A DNA stretch of 64,000 nt from Streptomyces rubrogriseus (GCF_027947575.1 NZ_CP116256.1:7750001-7814000), one strand, 5' to 3'. Shown: positions 46,757-55,225, counted from the stretch's first letter. Numbers and translations are program-made. The notes: generated from the sequence alone by a model not told the origin.

Positions 46757-47835
46757 CGACGTCACGGCGCACGGCCCTCATCACCGGCCTGGCTGCCCTG
46801 ACGCTGGCCGTGGGCACCTCCCTCGCGGATCCTGCGCACGCGGGAGAACAGCCGAGCAACGGCCAGGGCGCCGACACCGAACAGTCCGGCGGCGGCGACA
46901 AAACGGGCATCTACGCCGCCGCACGCATCACGTACTCAGGATCCGTCGCCCCCAACGGTGGCACCGGAAACGTGACGTCCGCCGACGTCAACTGGACTCC
47001 CCCGCCCTGCTGGTACGCCCCCTACCTCGGCGCCAAGGACTTCAAGAAGGAGATGTCCGCCGAGATAGAGGAGGCCGCGAGCGCACCCGGCATGACCGGG
47101 ACACCCGCCGCAGCGATCGGCCAGACGAAGGCGCACTACGAGGACGAGTACGGCTGGACGGACACCCCCGGGTACAAGGACTACAACGTCGCCAAGGACG
47201 GCGAGGGCATGTTCTGGGCCGGCGTCGAGAATCCCAACGAGCCCGACTTCCTCAAGCGGAACTCCTGCACCGACCTCCCGTTCTGGGTCGACGACGGCGA
47301 GGCCCCGCCGCCCCAGTACGAGGAGGCCATCACCCCGGAGATACTCGCCGCCCTCGCGTACCAGCACATGGAGCTGCCCGGCACCGAGGTCACCCTCGCC
47401 CCCGCCCAGACCACGAAGGTGAACCTGCCGACCTGGGCCTGGCTCGACAAGGCCGACTTCCACGAGGTCCAGGCCACGGCCGCCATCAACGCCCCCGGCT
47501 TCGCCCTCACGGCAACGACCACCGCCAAGCCCGTCTCCCTCAGGTTGGAGCCGGGCACTCCGGACGCCGTGACCTACCCGGCCTCCGGCGAGTGCACGAT
47601 CAACGACGACGGCTCCATCGGCGAGCCCTACGCCAGGGGCGACGCCGACCGGACCCCACCCTGCGGCATCAAGTACCTCCGCTCCTCCGGAGACGGCACC
47701 TTCGACCTCCAGGCCACCATCACCTGGGAGATCGCCTGGACCGGCACCGGCGGCGCGGGCGGCGACCTCCCCGACGGCACCTTCGAGAACGGACAGGCCG
47801 TCACGGTGCAGGAAATCCAATCGGTCAACCGATGA
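46747..47835 (+). CDS. Secreted protein of the module B pair, unknown function
   Basis: 362 residues with a signal peptide ending near DPAHA (about 32). It shares PPPCWYAP, GYKDYNVAKDGEGMFW, VNLPTWAWLDK, LEPGT, an ASGECTIN Cys segment and an EIQSVNR end with the module A protein at 26774. Translationally coupled to the lipoprotein gene and followed 22 bases later by the WXG100-like gene, so all three share a transcript. Confidence 0.87.
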   Translation: MSVTTSRRTALITGLAALTLAVGTSLADPAHAGEQPSNGQGADTEQSGGGDKTGIYAAARITYSGSVAPNGGTGNVTSADVNWTPPPCWYAPYLGAKDFKKEMSAEIEEAASAPGMTGTPAAAIGQTKAHYEDEYGWTDTPGYKDYNVAKDGEGMFWAGVENPNEPDFLKRNSCTDLPFWVDDGEAPPPQYEEAITPEILAALAYQHMELPGTEVTLAPAQTTKVNLPTWAWLDKADFHEVQATAAINAPGFALTATTTAKPVSLRLEPGTPDAVTYPASGECTINDDGSIGEPYARGDADRTPPCGIKYLRSSGDGTFDLQATITWEIAWTGTGGAGGDLPDGTFENGQAVTVQEIQSVNR

Positions 47836-47857
47836 CAACCCCACGGAGCAGGCACAC

Positions 47858-48163
47858 ATGTCGTTCCTGAAGTTCTTCTCCGACGAGGTCAAGGAGATGG
47901 CGAGAACGCTGGAGAACAGCGGCGGCCGCATGAAGGAGGCGTCGCAGGAAATGAAGCGGGCCGACTCCAGCCAGGTCGGGCACTCGGAACTCCAGTCCGC
48001 CTGCGACGACTTCGCCGATTCCTGGGACTACGGATTCGGGCAGTTGTCCAAACTGACGAAGGGCGTCTCCAAGTTCGCCGACAAGGCGTCCGAGGAGTTC
48101 CTCAAGATGGATCAGACGCTGTACGACGAGCTGAAGAAGTCCGCGACGAAGCCCAAGAAGTGA
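47858..48163 (+). CDS. WXG100-like helical hairpin protein, module B
   Basis: 101 residues, two helices joined near DDFADSWDYGFGQL, where SWDYG replaces the usual WxG turn. Lys-rich C-terminus. Expected partner or carrier for export by the EccC-type ATPase. GGAG lies about 10 bases upstream of ATG 47858. Confidence 0.82.
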   Translation: MSFLKFFSDEVKEMARTLENSGGRMKEASQEMKRADSSQVGHSELQSACDDFADSWDYGFGQLSKLTKGVSKFADKASEEFLKMDQTLYDELKKSATKPKK

Positions 48164-48167
48164 CTGC

Positions 48168-48764
48168 TCACGCCTCGACGCGCGGCGGCCACTCCACGCC
48201 CGCCGCGGACAGGCGGTTGAGATGTGCGCGCCTCCGCCGTCGCGTCACTCCGAGACCAACGAGGTAGAAGGCGAAGAAGGCGAGCCAGATCACCACCGCG
48301 ACGAGGACGTTCCTCACCGTGTACCCGGGAAAGATGAGGAAGATCGCCATGACGACCGGCAGAATGAGGATGTTGCTCAGGACGCGCGGGTTGTACCGGC
48401 CGCTGGCGTCGACGACCATCTGCGAGTAGAGCAGTGCCACCCGGGGCCGCGCCTCCGGGACCGGAGTGAGGCCGAGTCCCGGGCGCATGCCGGGCAGCGG
48501 GGTCCGGCCGGAAGCCTGCTGGTGAGCGGCCTGGAGAGCGGTGGCCCGCGCCCGGGCGTCAGGCATGCGGACGAACAGGAAAAAGGGATTGTTCAGAGCG
48601 GCGTTTCCGGGGGCGTGCCCGACGTAGCGATATCCGAAGCTCTCGGCGACGTACGCGAATGCCGCGAATTTCTTCAGGCCGGGGAAATGCGGTCTGACCG
48701 TGAACTCGCTCGCCTCCTCCGCGACAGCCTTCATCAGCTCGTTCAGGAGATGCCGTTCATCCAT
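48168..48764 (-). CDS. Membrane protein of module B, opposite strand
   Basis: 198 residues: a soluble N-terminal domain (LLNELMKAVAEEASEF, LKKFAAFAYVAESFGYRYVG) and two C-terminal helices (about 132-148 and 150-172). Weakly similar in its soluble part to the C-terminus of the module C membrane protein at 52814 (KIAHVAAEHGAELPGF), as if the two parts were swapped. ATG 48764 follows GAGGAG. Its stop faces the WXG100-like stop 5 bases away. Confidence 0.72.
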   Translation of the reverse strand: MDERHLLNELMKAVAEEASEFTVRPHFPGLKKFAAFAYVAESFGYRYVGHAPGNAALNNPFFLFVRMPDARARATALQAAHQQASGRTPLPGMRPGLGLTPVPEARPRVALLYSQMVVDASGRYNPRVLSNILILPVVMAIFLIFPGYTVRNVLVAVVIWLAFFAFYLVGLGVTRRRRRAHLNRLSAAGVEWPPRVEA

Positions 48765-48868
48765 GACCGTCTCCTCCTCGGCTCGTACGGGGACGGCCCC
48801 ATCGTGACATACGGCTGCCGCTGGTAACTTACCGGCTCAGCCGGCACAAAAGCACGGGGAGAAGTCCG

Positions 48869-50218
48869 ATGAGTTCCGAAAAATACCCGAATCTGGGGTT
48901 CGATCCAGCACCCGGCGATCTTGAGGCCGTCCGGGATCTGGTGAAGGCGGTGGGCCGTGTCACCAGTGGCAGCGACACGGCCCAGACGGAGCTGAGCAAG
49001 ATGGGAACGGCGGACGGAATTTGGGCGGGCAAGGCCGCCACGTCGTTCCAGGACACCTACTCACCTGTTCCTCCATACCTGAAGAAGGCGCTGGGGTCGC
49101 TGGACACCGCGCACCGGGCCCTCAGCAGCTGGGAAACGCAGCTGGACGGATTCCAGTCCAGGGCACGGAAGCTGGAGGAAGAAGCGGCGGAAGCCACTCG
49201 GAAGGTCAACTCCGCACAGACCGCGGTGAATTCACTGCCCTCGTCCACCGAGGGGCTGTCGGACGCGGACGAGAAGAAGCACGAGAAGGACTCCAAGGAG
49301 AAGAAGAAGTCCCTGGAGACCGCCGCCGGCGAACTGACCGCGATCCGCAGCCGGGCGCACTCGCTCCAGAGCGAGCACGGACAGGCAGCGGCAGACGTCA
49401 CGCGTCTGGTCAAAGGAGCCGCGGACGACGCGCCTCCCGAGCCTGGCTGGTTCGAGGAAGCGCTGGACGCGGTGGGAGACCTGCTCTCGGACGCCTGGGA
49501 CACCATCACGGACCCGAACTTCTGGAAGCTGATCGGCGACGTACTGGCCGACATCGCGATGGTCGTCGGCGTTCTCGCGATCTTCTTCTCCGGCCTCGGT
49601 GTGGCCGCGTTCATCATCGCGGGGCTGGCGCTCGCCTTCCACCTGGCCGCCAAGGCCGGCGGAGCCGACGTCACCTGGGAGACCATCGCGTGGGACGCCG
49701 TCGGTGTGTTCGCCGGCGGCCTCAGCCTGGCCGGCGCCCGGCTCGCCCAGTCCGGCCGCGCCCTCGTCAACGCCGGCCGGGAACTGAGGCTGTCCTCCGG
49801 CTTCATGAAGGCACTCGGCAACGTCCGGTTCGGCAACCTCCTCAACGGCCTGCGCGGGCTTCCCAGCGGCGTCGCCAACTCCGCACGGGGACTGGGCATG
49901 GCCGGCAAGGGCTGGTCGTTCGTCGCCGCCGGTACCGCCGTCGACAAGGCGGCGACGTGGGCCGGTGCCGCGCTGGCGATCGGCTCCAACATGCACAACG
50001 GCACGTGGGACCAGGGGAGGTGGACGGACGGCGAATTCAAGATAGGGGACATCCCGGTCGTGGGCCCGTTCATGGACTACTTCGGTGCCACCGACGACGG
50101 CGAGGTCATGGCACCCGGGCCGGCGTCCCCCACCTTCGACACGCAGACCGCCCTCAGCTCGTCGGGCGGCACCTTCACCAAGCACCTCGACCCCTCGCAG
50201 ATGGGTACGGCCGCATGA
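48869..50218 (+). CDS. Type VII-type secreted substrate, module B
   Basis: 449 residues. The N-terminus has FDPAPGDLEAVRDLVKAVGR and IWAGKAATSF, matching the T7SS-signal hairpin with a W-x-G-like turn. Then a Lys/Glu-rich coiled coil (90-190), two hydrophobic helices (about 229-262) and a Gly/Ala-rich region. The last 70 residues show no toxin domain I recognise. ATG 48869 follows GGGGAGAAG. Confidence 0.82.
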   Translation: MSSEKYPNLGFDPAPGDLEAVRDLVKAVGRVTSGSDTAQTELSKMGTADGIWAGKAATSFQDTYSPVPPYLKKALGSLDTAHRALSSWETQLDGFQSRARKLEEEAAEATRKVNSAQTAVNSLPSSTEGLSDADEKKHEKDSKEKKKSLETAAGELTAIRSRAHSLQSEHGQAAADVTRLVKGAADDAPPEPGWFEEALDAVGDLLSDAWDTITDPNFWKLIGDVLADIAMVVGVLAIFFSGLGVAAFIIAGLALAFHLAAKAGGADVTWETIAWDAVGVFAGGLSLAGARLAQSGRALVNAGRELRLSSGFMKALGNVRFGNLLNGLRGLPSGVANSARGLGMAGKGWSFVAAGTAVDKAATWAGAALAIGSNMHNGTWDQGRWTDGEFKIGDIPVVGPFMDYFGATDDGEVMAPGPASPTFDTQTALSSSGGTFTKHLDPSQMGTAA

Positions 50219-50940
50219 GCGCGGTGTCCCACGGCCCGACCGGTGACATCGAGCGCGGCGCGACCGCTCCGTTCCACTACGCCTTCCACCACGACGTCCC
50301 GGACGAGTTCGTCCGGCTTCCGGAGCCCACGGAGTCCGACGGCTGGCGCGAGGCCATGGCGGAACTGCTGCCGGGGGCGGACGCGGAGGCACGGGACGCC
50401 GCCAGTGAGGGCCTGCGCCGCCAGCTGCCGCTGTTGAGCGCCCGGGAGAACGTGCTCCTCACCGCCATGTGCGTCGGCACGGAGGAAGTGGACGGCGGGG
50501 AGCGCCTGTCCATGGGCCTGCTCTCGGTCACCGTCCGCCCGAGCGAGCACGGCCCCGCCCGTCGTCTCTTCACCGCCGAGGGCATCTACCGGGCGACCGC
50601 CAGGAAGTTCTTCTCCAACGTCGCCGAGGACCGCCTGGAAGAGATCAGCTTCCCGCTGGGAGAGGGCCTGCAAGGGCCGCAGGACATGGTGCTGGCCACG
50701 AAGCTTCCGTGCGGCCCGGGTGTCATGTCGACGTCCCTGCGCACGCTGCGGCTGCCCGCGATCGATGCCGGGATCGCCGTACCGCCCCTTCCGATGGCAG
50801 CCCTGCAGCTGATCGTCCCGGCGCCGCACGGGTACTGCGTGTACGTCACCATCTCCACTCCGTCGGTCTTCCTGCTGGACTCCTACAGCGCACGCCTGGC
50901 CCACATCGCCCGCACGCTCGGATTCGGCGACCCGACCTGA
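50215..50940 (+). CDS. MOG1/PsbP-like cytoplasmic protein, module B
   Basis: 241 residues, no signal peptide. It begins FHYAFHHDVPDEFVRLPEPT and ends with a strand-then-helix TPSVFLLDSYSARLAHIART, as in the module A protein at 32271. The shared central pattern is a hydrophobic strand, a VTVRPS or VTVSV strand and an LPCGPG segment. It overlaps the substrate stop (ATGA), so the two are made together; a dedicated chaperone role is inferred. Confidence 0.72.
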   Translation: MSAVSHGPTGDIERGATAPFHYAFHHDVPDEFVRLPEPTESDGWREAMAELLPGADAEARDAASEGLRRQLPLLSARENVLLTAMCVGTEEVDGGERLSMGLLSVTVRPSEHGPARRLFTAEGIYRATARKFFSNVAEDRLEEISFPLGEGLQGPQDMVLATKLPCGPGVMSTSLRTLRLPAIDAGIAVPPLPMAALQLIVPAPHGYCVYVTISTPSVFLLDSYSARLAHIARTLGFGDPT

Positions 50941-51063
50941 AACGCCGCCGCGCCGACCCGCACTTCGCCACGGTCTTGTGTGTCCACGGCCACACAGGCG
51001 CATCCTCCGCGAATTGCCCTGCTTTCCGGCGCAATTGACCCTGGCGAACCACGACCCACGCCT

Positions 51064-51137
51064 ATACCGTCAGTAGCCTTGATCGCACTTCTGTCCCACG
51101 GGGAGTCCACTGTGAAGCGCCACCCCTTACCCGTTGC
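51064..51137 (+). repeat. Leader duplication, copy 2 (relic)
   Basis: Second copy of the 74-base leader found at 46037-46110. The ribosome-binding site GGGGAG and GTG start are intact; seven differences are spread over the copy. Offset between the copies is 5027 bases, about one module length. Confidence 0.9.
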
Positions 51138-51261
51138 CATCGCACTCGATGCGGCAGCACCGCCACTCACGGCCGGTGGCGACGAGGATCACGGATCCAG
51201 ACCAGTGGCATGCACTGGCCTGCGCAGGACTCCACGGCGATCAGGGGGACAAGCGTCATGA
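51112..51261 (+). pseudogene. Relic of the lipoprotein gene, signal-peptide part only
   Basis: 49 codons reading VKRHPLPVAIALDAAAPPLT, then AGGDEDHG. It aligns with VKRRSLPVAAALAASAALLLTAC of the intact gene (shown here only to residue 20), but the lipobox Cys and part of the hydrophobic core are lost and the frame soon becomes unrelated. It ends in an ATGA overlap with the WXG100-like start, so it may survive as a translated leader. The paired secreted-protein gene is gone. Confidence 0.75.
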
Positions 51262-51569
51262 GCGACAGAACACGAGCAGATCTCGAAATCATACGAGACT
51301 GCTCCGACTCACTGTTCCGAATACACCGCGAGTTCAAAGAGCACGGGAACCCCGCCGAAGAATACAGCGACGAGCTGGGCAGCAAGGACCTGCGTGACGT
51401 TTTCGGAGAGTTTTCAGACACCTGGAAGAAGACTCGAAAGAAACTCATGAAGGACATCGAGAATCTGGCGAAGTTCACCAAGACCGCGGCGGACACGTAC
51501 GACGACGTCGATCACAAGCTTGCCGAGGCCCTCCGGGATGCACGCAAGAAGTCGAAGGGGAAGAAGTGA
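51258..51569 (+). CDS. WXG100-like helical hairpin protein, module C
   Basis: 103 residues, helical, with DVFGEFSDTWKKTRKK at the turn in place of WxG and a Lys-rich tail. ATG 51258 overlaps the lipoprotein relic stop, and GGGGGA lies 9 bases upstream. Its stop overlaps the substrate start (GTGA). Confidence 0.8.
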   Translation: MSDRTRADLEIIRDCSDSLFRIHREFKEHGNPAEEYSDELGSKDLRDVFGEFSDTWKKTRKKLMKDIENLAKFTKTAADTYDDVDHKLAEALRDARKKSKGKK

Positions 51570-52780
51570 GTTCGCGGCCACGCGATTGGGAACCTCTCCA
51601 CGACGGCGACCCCATACCCGGAGACCCCTACGAGGTCGCCGGACTCGGCAAGAAGCTCCGCAAGATGGCGGACGAGATCGACAAACAGTCTCGAAACATC
51701 AGAGCACTGTCGTCCGTCGACGGATGGGACAGCGACGCCGGGCGCGCCTTTCACGAGATAGCGGACGGCGCATCGGGTCGCCTCAAGCGAGCGTTCGATC
51801 GCTATGACGAAGCGGCCAAGGCGTTGGGCACGAAGGTGGTCGACGGCGAGGAATCGAAAGAGTACGCCAGCGAGTTGCATCGGGCCCAAAAGGTCGCGGA
51901 CAAGGCCCTTCAGAAGTACCGAGAGGCGGAGACGGATCACAAAACCGCCATCGGCGACCTCAAGCAGTACGAAGGGACTGTTCCGTCACGCGACGACGTG
52001 ACGGACCGCACTCGTCTCGAGAAGAAACGTGACGCCGCCATGGGTGTCATCCGCGAGTGCCACAGCGAAATCGGACGAGCCAAGATCATACGTGACGACG
52101 CAGCGAAGGCGGCTGCCAAGCACATCAAGAACATCGTGCATCACGACGGCGTGCGCGACCCCGGCGGCATCATGAATTTCCTCGCCGACTGGGCCGACAG
52201 ACTGTCCAACGTCTCAGCGATCCTGTCCGTACTGGCAGTTATATGCGCCTTTGTGCCTCCACTCCAGATCCTGGCGCCGATCTTCGCGGGCCTGTCGGTT
52301 GTCACGAGCGCCCTGGCCTTGGCAGGGCACGTCTACGACATGACGGTGCGCGGCGGCAAGTTCAGCGCGTCACGACTGTTCTTCGACGCCTTGGGCGTGA
52401 TGCCGGGGCTGGGAGCACTGAAGGGGTTCAGCGCCCTCAAGGGGCTCAAGGGACTGTCCAAGCTGCGCGGCATACGGTTCAGTGGCGGCGCCGCGCTGGA
52501 GGGTGTCGGCTTCAAGTTCTTCAACGGTATCGCCGTCAACACGGTGAACAAGATCCTCGCGAAGGCCGGGAAACCCGTCATCGCGGGGGAAAAGCTCACC
52601 GCCGCCATCAAAACAGGCGGTTTCGCCAGTGCCATGGTGAAGATCTTCACCGGTCATGACGGCAAAGCGACCGGCGACCCGGGAGACCCCGGAGTCCCGC
52701 CGAAGGTCACGCCCAGCCCTTCACCCCAGCCGGCTCCCACACCTTCGCCCGCACCCTTCCACACTGCCCTGGCCCGATAG
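51566..52780 (+). CDS. Type VII-type secreted substrate, module C
   Basis: 404 residues. The N-terminal signal (DWEPLHDGDPIPGDPYEVAG, then SVDGWDSDAGRAFHEIA) resembles the module A toxin. Coiled coil (90-200), hydrophobic pair (about 214-256), Gly/Leu/Lys-rich stretch (GALKGFSALKGLKGL), and a Pro/Ser/Thr tail with no toxin domain. It may be a cargo whose toxin tip was lost, or a structural substrate. The start is GTG at 51566. Confidence 0.82.
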   Translation: MSSRPRDWEPLHDGDPIPGDPYEVAGLGKKLRKMADEIDKQSRNIRALSSVDGWDSDAGRAFHEIADGASGRLKRAFDRYDEAAKALGTKVVDGEESKEYASELHRAQKVADKALQKYREAETDHKTAIGDLKQYEGTVPSRDDVTDRTRLEKKRDAAMGVIRECHSEIGRAKIIRDDAAKAAAKHIKNIVHHDGVRDPGGIMNFLADWADRLSNVSAILSVLAVICAFVPPLQILAPIFAGLSVVTSALALAGHVYDMTVRGGKFSASRLFFDALGVMPGLGALKGFSALKGLKGLSKLRGIRFSGGAALEGVGFKFFNGIAVNTVNKILAKAGKPVIAGEKLTAAIKTGGFASAMVKIFTGHDGKATGDPGDPGVPPKVTPSPSPQPAPTPSPAPFHTALAR

Positions 52781-52813
52781 CCCCCGAGCCCCCACACAAG
52801 GAGAACGACTTCG

Positions 52814-53392
52814 ATGCCGGCAGAAGATCACGAGCTCGGACCGGACGAGTACAAGGCCCGCGGCAACATCGTCAGGAAGATGGTGCCCGGCGAAGTACTG
52901 GCCCGCGTGCCGGAAGCGCGGGAACTGGCAATCTCCGAGGGAAGACGCCTGCACTACGACTTTCTTGATGACGCAGCCGTCCTCAAGCTTTTGCGCCTTC
53001 GCCACTTGGACGACGTGAAGCTGCACAGCGCGGGAATGAAGCTGGGTATTCCTTCCGCGCTGATCATCGCAGCCTCGTTCGTCTACTGGGGCGGCTACGT
53101 CCAGTACTGGGAATCAACGAAGTCCCAGACCATGTACTACGCGGCGTGCGGTGCGGTCCTTGCCGCCATCCTCCTGCTCTACGTCGTCTCACTCACCCGG
53201 CACTGGGGAAACCGACCGCGGCAGAAGATGCGTGCCCGAGCGGCCGCCTACCGGAAGATCGCGCACGTCGCCGCGGAGCATGGCGCGGAGCTGCCCGGCT
53301 TCTACCCGCACTACGGCGCCTACCCCTTCGCCGCCACCTTCCACGCCGACGCGGCGGAACTGGAACTGCCTGACGGAGCGACCTCGCGATGA
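52814..53392 (+). CDS. Membrane protein of module C
   Basis: 192 residues with a soluble N-terminal part, two helices (about 76-92 and 103-125) and a soluble C-terminal part (YRKIAHVAAEHGAELPGF). No family recognised. AAGGAG precedes ATG 52814. It lies between the substrate and the MOG1-like pair and its end overlaps the next gene (ATGA). Confidence 0.75.
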   Translation: MPAEDHELGPDEYKARGNIVRKMVPGEVLARVPEARELAISEGRRLHYDFLDDAAVLKLLRLRHLDDVKLHSAGMKLGIPSALIIAASFVYWGGYVQYWESTKSQTMYYAACGAVLAAILLLYVVSLTRHWGNRPRQKMRARAAAYRKIAHVAAEHGAELPGFYPHYGAYPFAATFHADAAELELPDGATSR

Positions 53393-54057
53393 CTACGGCC
53401 ACCTCGGAGAACGGACTTGCCTCGGTGTCCGAGGGCGAGGCGGTCCACGTTCGCTGGATCATGCCCGAGGGCTTCTTCGAGTTGCCCATGGATGTGGAAT
53501 CCATCGACGAACTCGCTGACGAGCTGATCTCTCTGGCCCGGCGGGTGATGCCGGACGCGCCCGAGAACATGCAGTACCAGTGGGCTGCTCTCTGCGCGGG
53601 CAACTACGACGCCTTCGTCGAGGGCGGGATCCAGTACGCCGGATTCGTCATCACAGAGGTCGACGGCACACGCTGCACGGCCACGGTCCATGTCTCCATG
53701 ACGGAGCTCGCGGAAGAGGCCCGACTGCGCCCGACCCTTGCCACGGCCGGGGCGCTGCGTGACCTCGGTCAGGGCGAGGTCACGGAGATCGACCTTCCTT
53801 GCGGTCCCGCGGTGTCGTTGATCGGGGCCCGGCAGTCCGTCGTCGACGCGGCGCTCGCCCCCTCCGGGCATGACGAACCGTTCTGGACGTCGTTCATCCA
53901 AGCTCACGTCCCCCTGCCCAACGGCACTGTCGTCGTGCTCGAAATGGTGACTCCGACGCAGGAAGGGTGGGACGTCTTCTCCGCCATGTTCGCCGGTATC
54001 CTCAAGTCCCTCTGCTTCTTCGACGACAAGGGCACGCCCGTGGGGCTCGGCACGTGA
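53389..54057 (+). CDS. MOG1/PsbP-like cytoplasmic protein, module C (first)
   Basis: 222 residues, no signal peptide. It opens VRWIMPEGFFELPMDVESID, with a central IDLPCGPAVSLIG and an end VVLEMVTPTQEGWDVFSAMF: the same order of elements as the proteins at 32271 and 50215. It overlaps its neighbours by four bases on both sides. Confidence 0.72.
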   Translation: MTTATSENGLASVSEGEAVHVRWIMPEGFFELPMDVESIDELADELISLARRVMPDAPENMQYQWAALCAGNYDAFVEGGIQYAGFVITEVDGTRCTATVHVSMTELAEEARLRPTLATAGALRDLGQGEVTEIDLPCGPAVSLIGARQSVVDAALAPSGHDEPFWTSFIQAHVPLPNGTVVVLEMVTPTQEGWDVFSAMFAGILKSLCFFDDKGTPVGLGT

Positions 54058-54635
54058 CGACGACCCGACGAAGCCGGCCACCGGACGACTATCGGCTCCT
54101 CGTCCCTCGTGACTGGTTCCGCATCGACCTGATGGTCGACCGATGGCGACCCCAGTTGAAGAAGTTCGTCGACCAACAGGCAACGCGCAGGCAGATGTCC
54201 ACCGATGCCGGTCGCGAACTCTGGGCCTCCTTGCGCAACGCCGTGGAGACCGGTGTGTCCCAGGGAGCTCTGGAGCTCTACCTGCGAACGGATGTCGTCG
54301 CCGGTACGGGTGCCCCGGCGACTCTGATGGTCTCCCTGCTGCCCATGCGAGACGCGCTGCAGGCCTCGCCGGAAGAATTCGCCCAGGCCTTGCGGGGCCG
54401 GGAAGAGGGCGGAGCGACCGTCTCGGTCTCCAGCTTGCCGGCCGGACCCTGCGTACGCGTCTCCACGACGACGGCACTTGACTACTACGTCGAGATGCCG
54501 GGCGGGGCGGGCTACATCCTGCTCTCGTTCACCGTCCCGCTGAGTGGTGTGCAAAGCCCCTTGGGTGAGCTGTGCGAGGCCATGGCCGGCTCCTTGCGTT
54601 GGATCCACGACGCCGCACCACAGGAACAGCAGTGA
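54054..54635 (+). CDS. MOG1/PsbP-like cytoplasmic protein, module C (second)
   Basis: 193 residues. It begins DDYRLLVPRDWFRIDLMVDR, contains SSLPAGPCVRVSTTTALDYY, shown here in part, and ends in a strand and helix (LSFTVPLSGVQSPLGELCEA). Closest in layout to the preceding gene; the two look like a tandem duplication. GTG 54054 overlaps the previous stop. Confidence 0.72.
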   Translation: MTTTRRSRPPDDYRLLVPRDWFRIDLMVDRWRPQLKKFVDQQATRRQMSTDAGRELWASLRNAVETGVSQGALELYLRTDVVAGTGAPATLMVSLLPMRDALQASPEEFAQALRGREEGGATVSVSSLPAGPCVRVSTTTALDYYVEMPGGAGYILLSFTVPLSGVQSPLGELCEAMAGSLRWIHDAAPQEQQ

Positions 54636-54889
54636 TCTGGAAGCCGGGCCCGGGTGAGATGCTCCTCGCCCGGGTCCCCGTCACCTTCGCCACGGGCGCT
54701 GCCATGCGGGTGAGGGAGCTGGACGGCTATCACCTGGAGGACCTGTCCGTCGAAGACCTGTGGCTGTGGAAGAGCCTGTTCAGACCGACGCCCCCGTCGG
54801 CCGGGGCGTCGGCGGGACAGCCGGGCGGCAGGCCTGTCGCTGACGGGCGAGGTTCACTCGGCGTCCGCCCGCCCGGCGCACGACGGTGA
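54632..54889 (+). CDS. Small protein ending the module C operon
   Basis: 85 residues from GTG 54632, which overlaps the previous stop (GTGA). The first half (VIWKPGPGEMLLARVPVTFA, DGYHLEDLSVEDLWLWKSLF) looks like a real fold; the rest is Gly/Pro/Arg-rich and runs into the terminator hairpin, so the tail may be read-through into non-conserved DNA. Unknown function. Confidence 0.55.
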   Translation: MIWKPGPGEMLLARVPVTFATGAAMRVRELDGYHLEDLSVEDLWLWKSLFRPTPPSAGASAGQPGGRPVADGRGSLGVRPPGARR

Positions 54890-54911
54890 CGTCGCGCGCG
54901 CCGGGCGGGCG
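54866..54911. terminator. Perfect 14-base hairpin between convergent transcripts
   Basis: CGCCCGCCCGGCGC at 54866-54879 and its exact complement at 54898-54911, with an 18-base loop. It lies between the end of module C and the WXG100 gene on the other strand and can serve both directions. The left arm is inside the last codons of the 85-residue gene. Confidence 0.8.
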
Positions 54912-54922
54912 TCCTGGGAGCG

Positions 54923-55225
54923 CTACTTGCTCCGCGCCTGCTTCGCCAGTTCGTCGTCGATCTGCTCGAACTTGTCGGCCGCCATGGTGAGGTAGTCGCC
55001 CATGCCGTCGAGGCCGTCGAGGGTGTCCTTGGCGCCGCGGGTGAACTCGTCGAAGTTGTCGTCGAAGGCCTTGGAGGAGGACTTCGTGACGTAGCCCGAC
55101 TCGACCAGGTTCGCGATGTACTTGCGGAGGCCGTCGAGCTTCTCCTGGAGCTTTTCCTTCTCCTTCACGACATGCTTGGCGGCATCCCGCATGTCCTGAT
55201 ATGTGATGTCAAGGTCTTTGGGCAT
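54923..55225 (-). CDS. WXG100-family protein beside the EccC-type ATPase
   Basis: 100 residues, helical hairpin: DITYQDMRDAAKHVVKEKEK, a turn near DNFDEFTRGAKDTLDGL and a long second helix ending FEQIDDELAKQARSK. No signal peptide. It is divergent from the ATPase gene, the usual place for an Esx-type substrate. ATG 55225 follows GAGGAAG. Confidence 0.85.
   Translation of the reverse strand: MPKDLDITYQDMRDAAKHVVKEKEKLQEKLDGLRKYIANLVESGYVTKSSSKAFDDNFDEFTRGAKDTLDGLDGMGDYLTMAADKFEQIDDELAKQARSK

Noticed and set aside
26112..55225. Integrative element carrying the secretion modules
   Set aside because: No integrase, excisionase, tRNA attachment site or flanking direct repeats were seen; only an IS110 relic. 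Duplication in place explains the pattern better.
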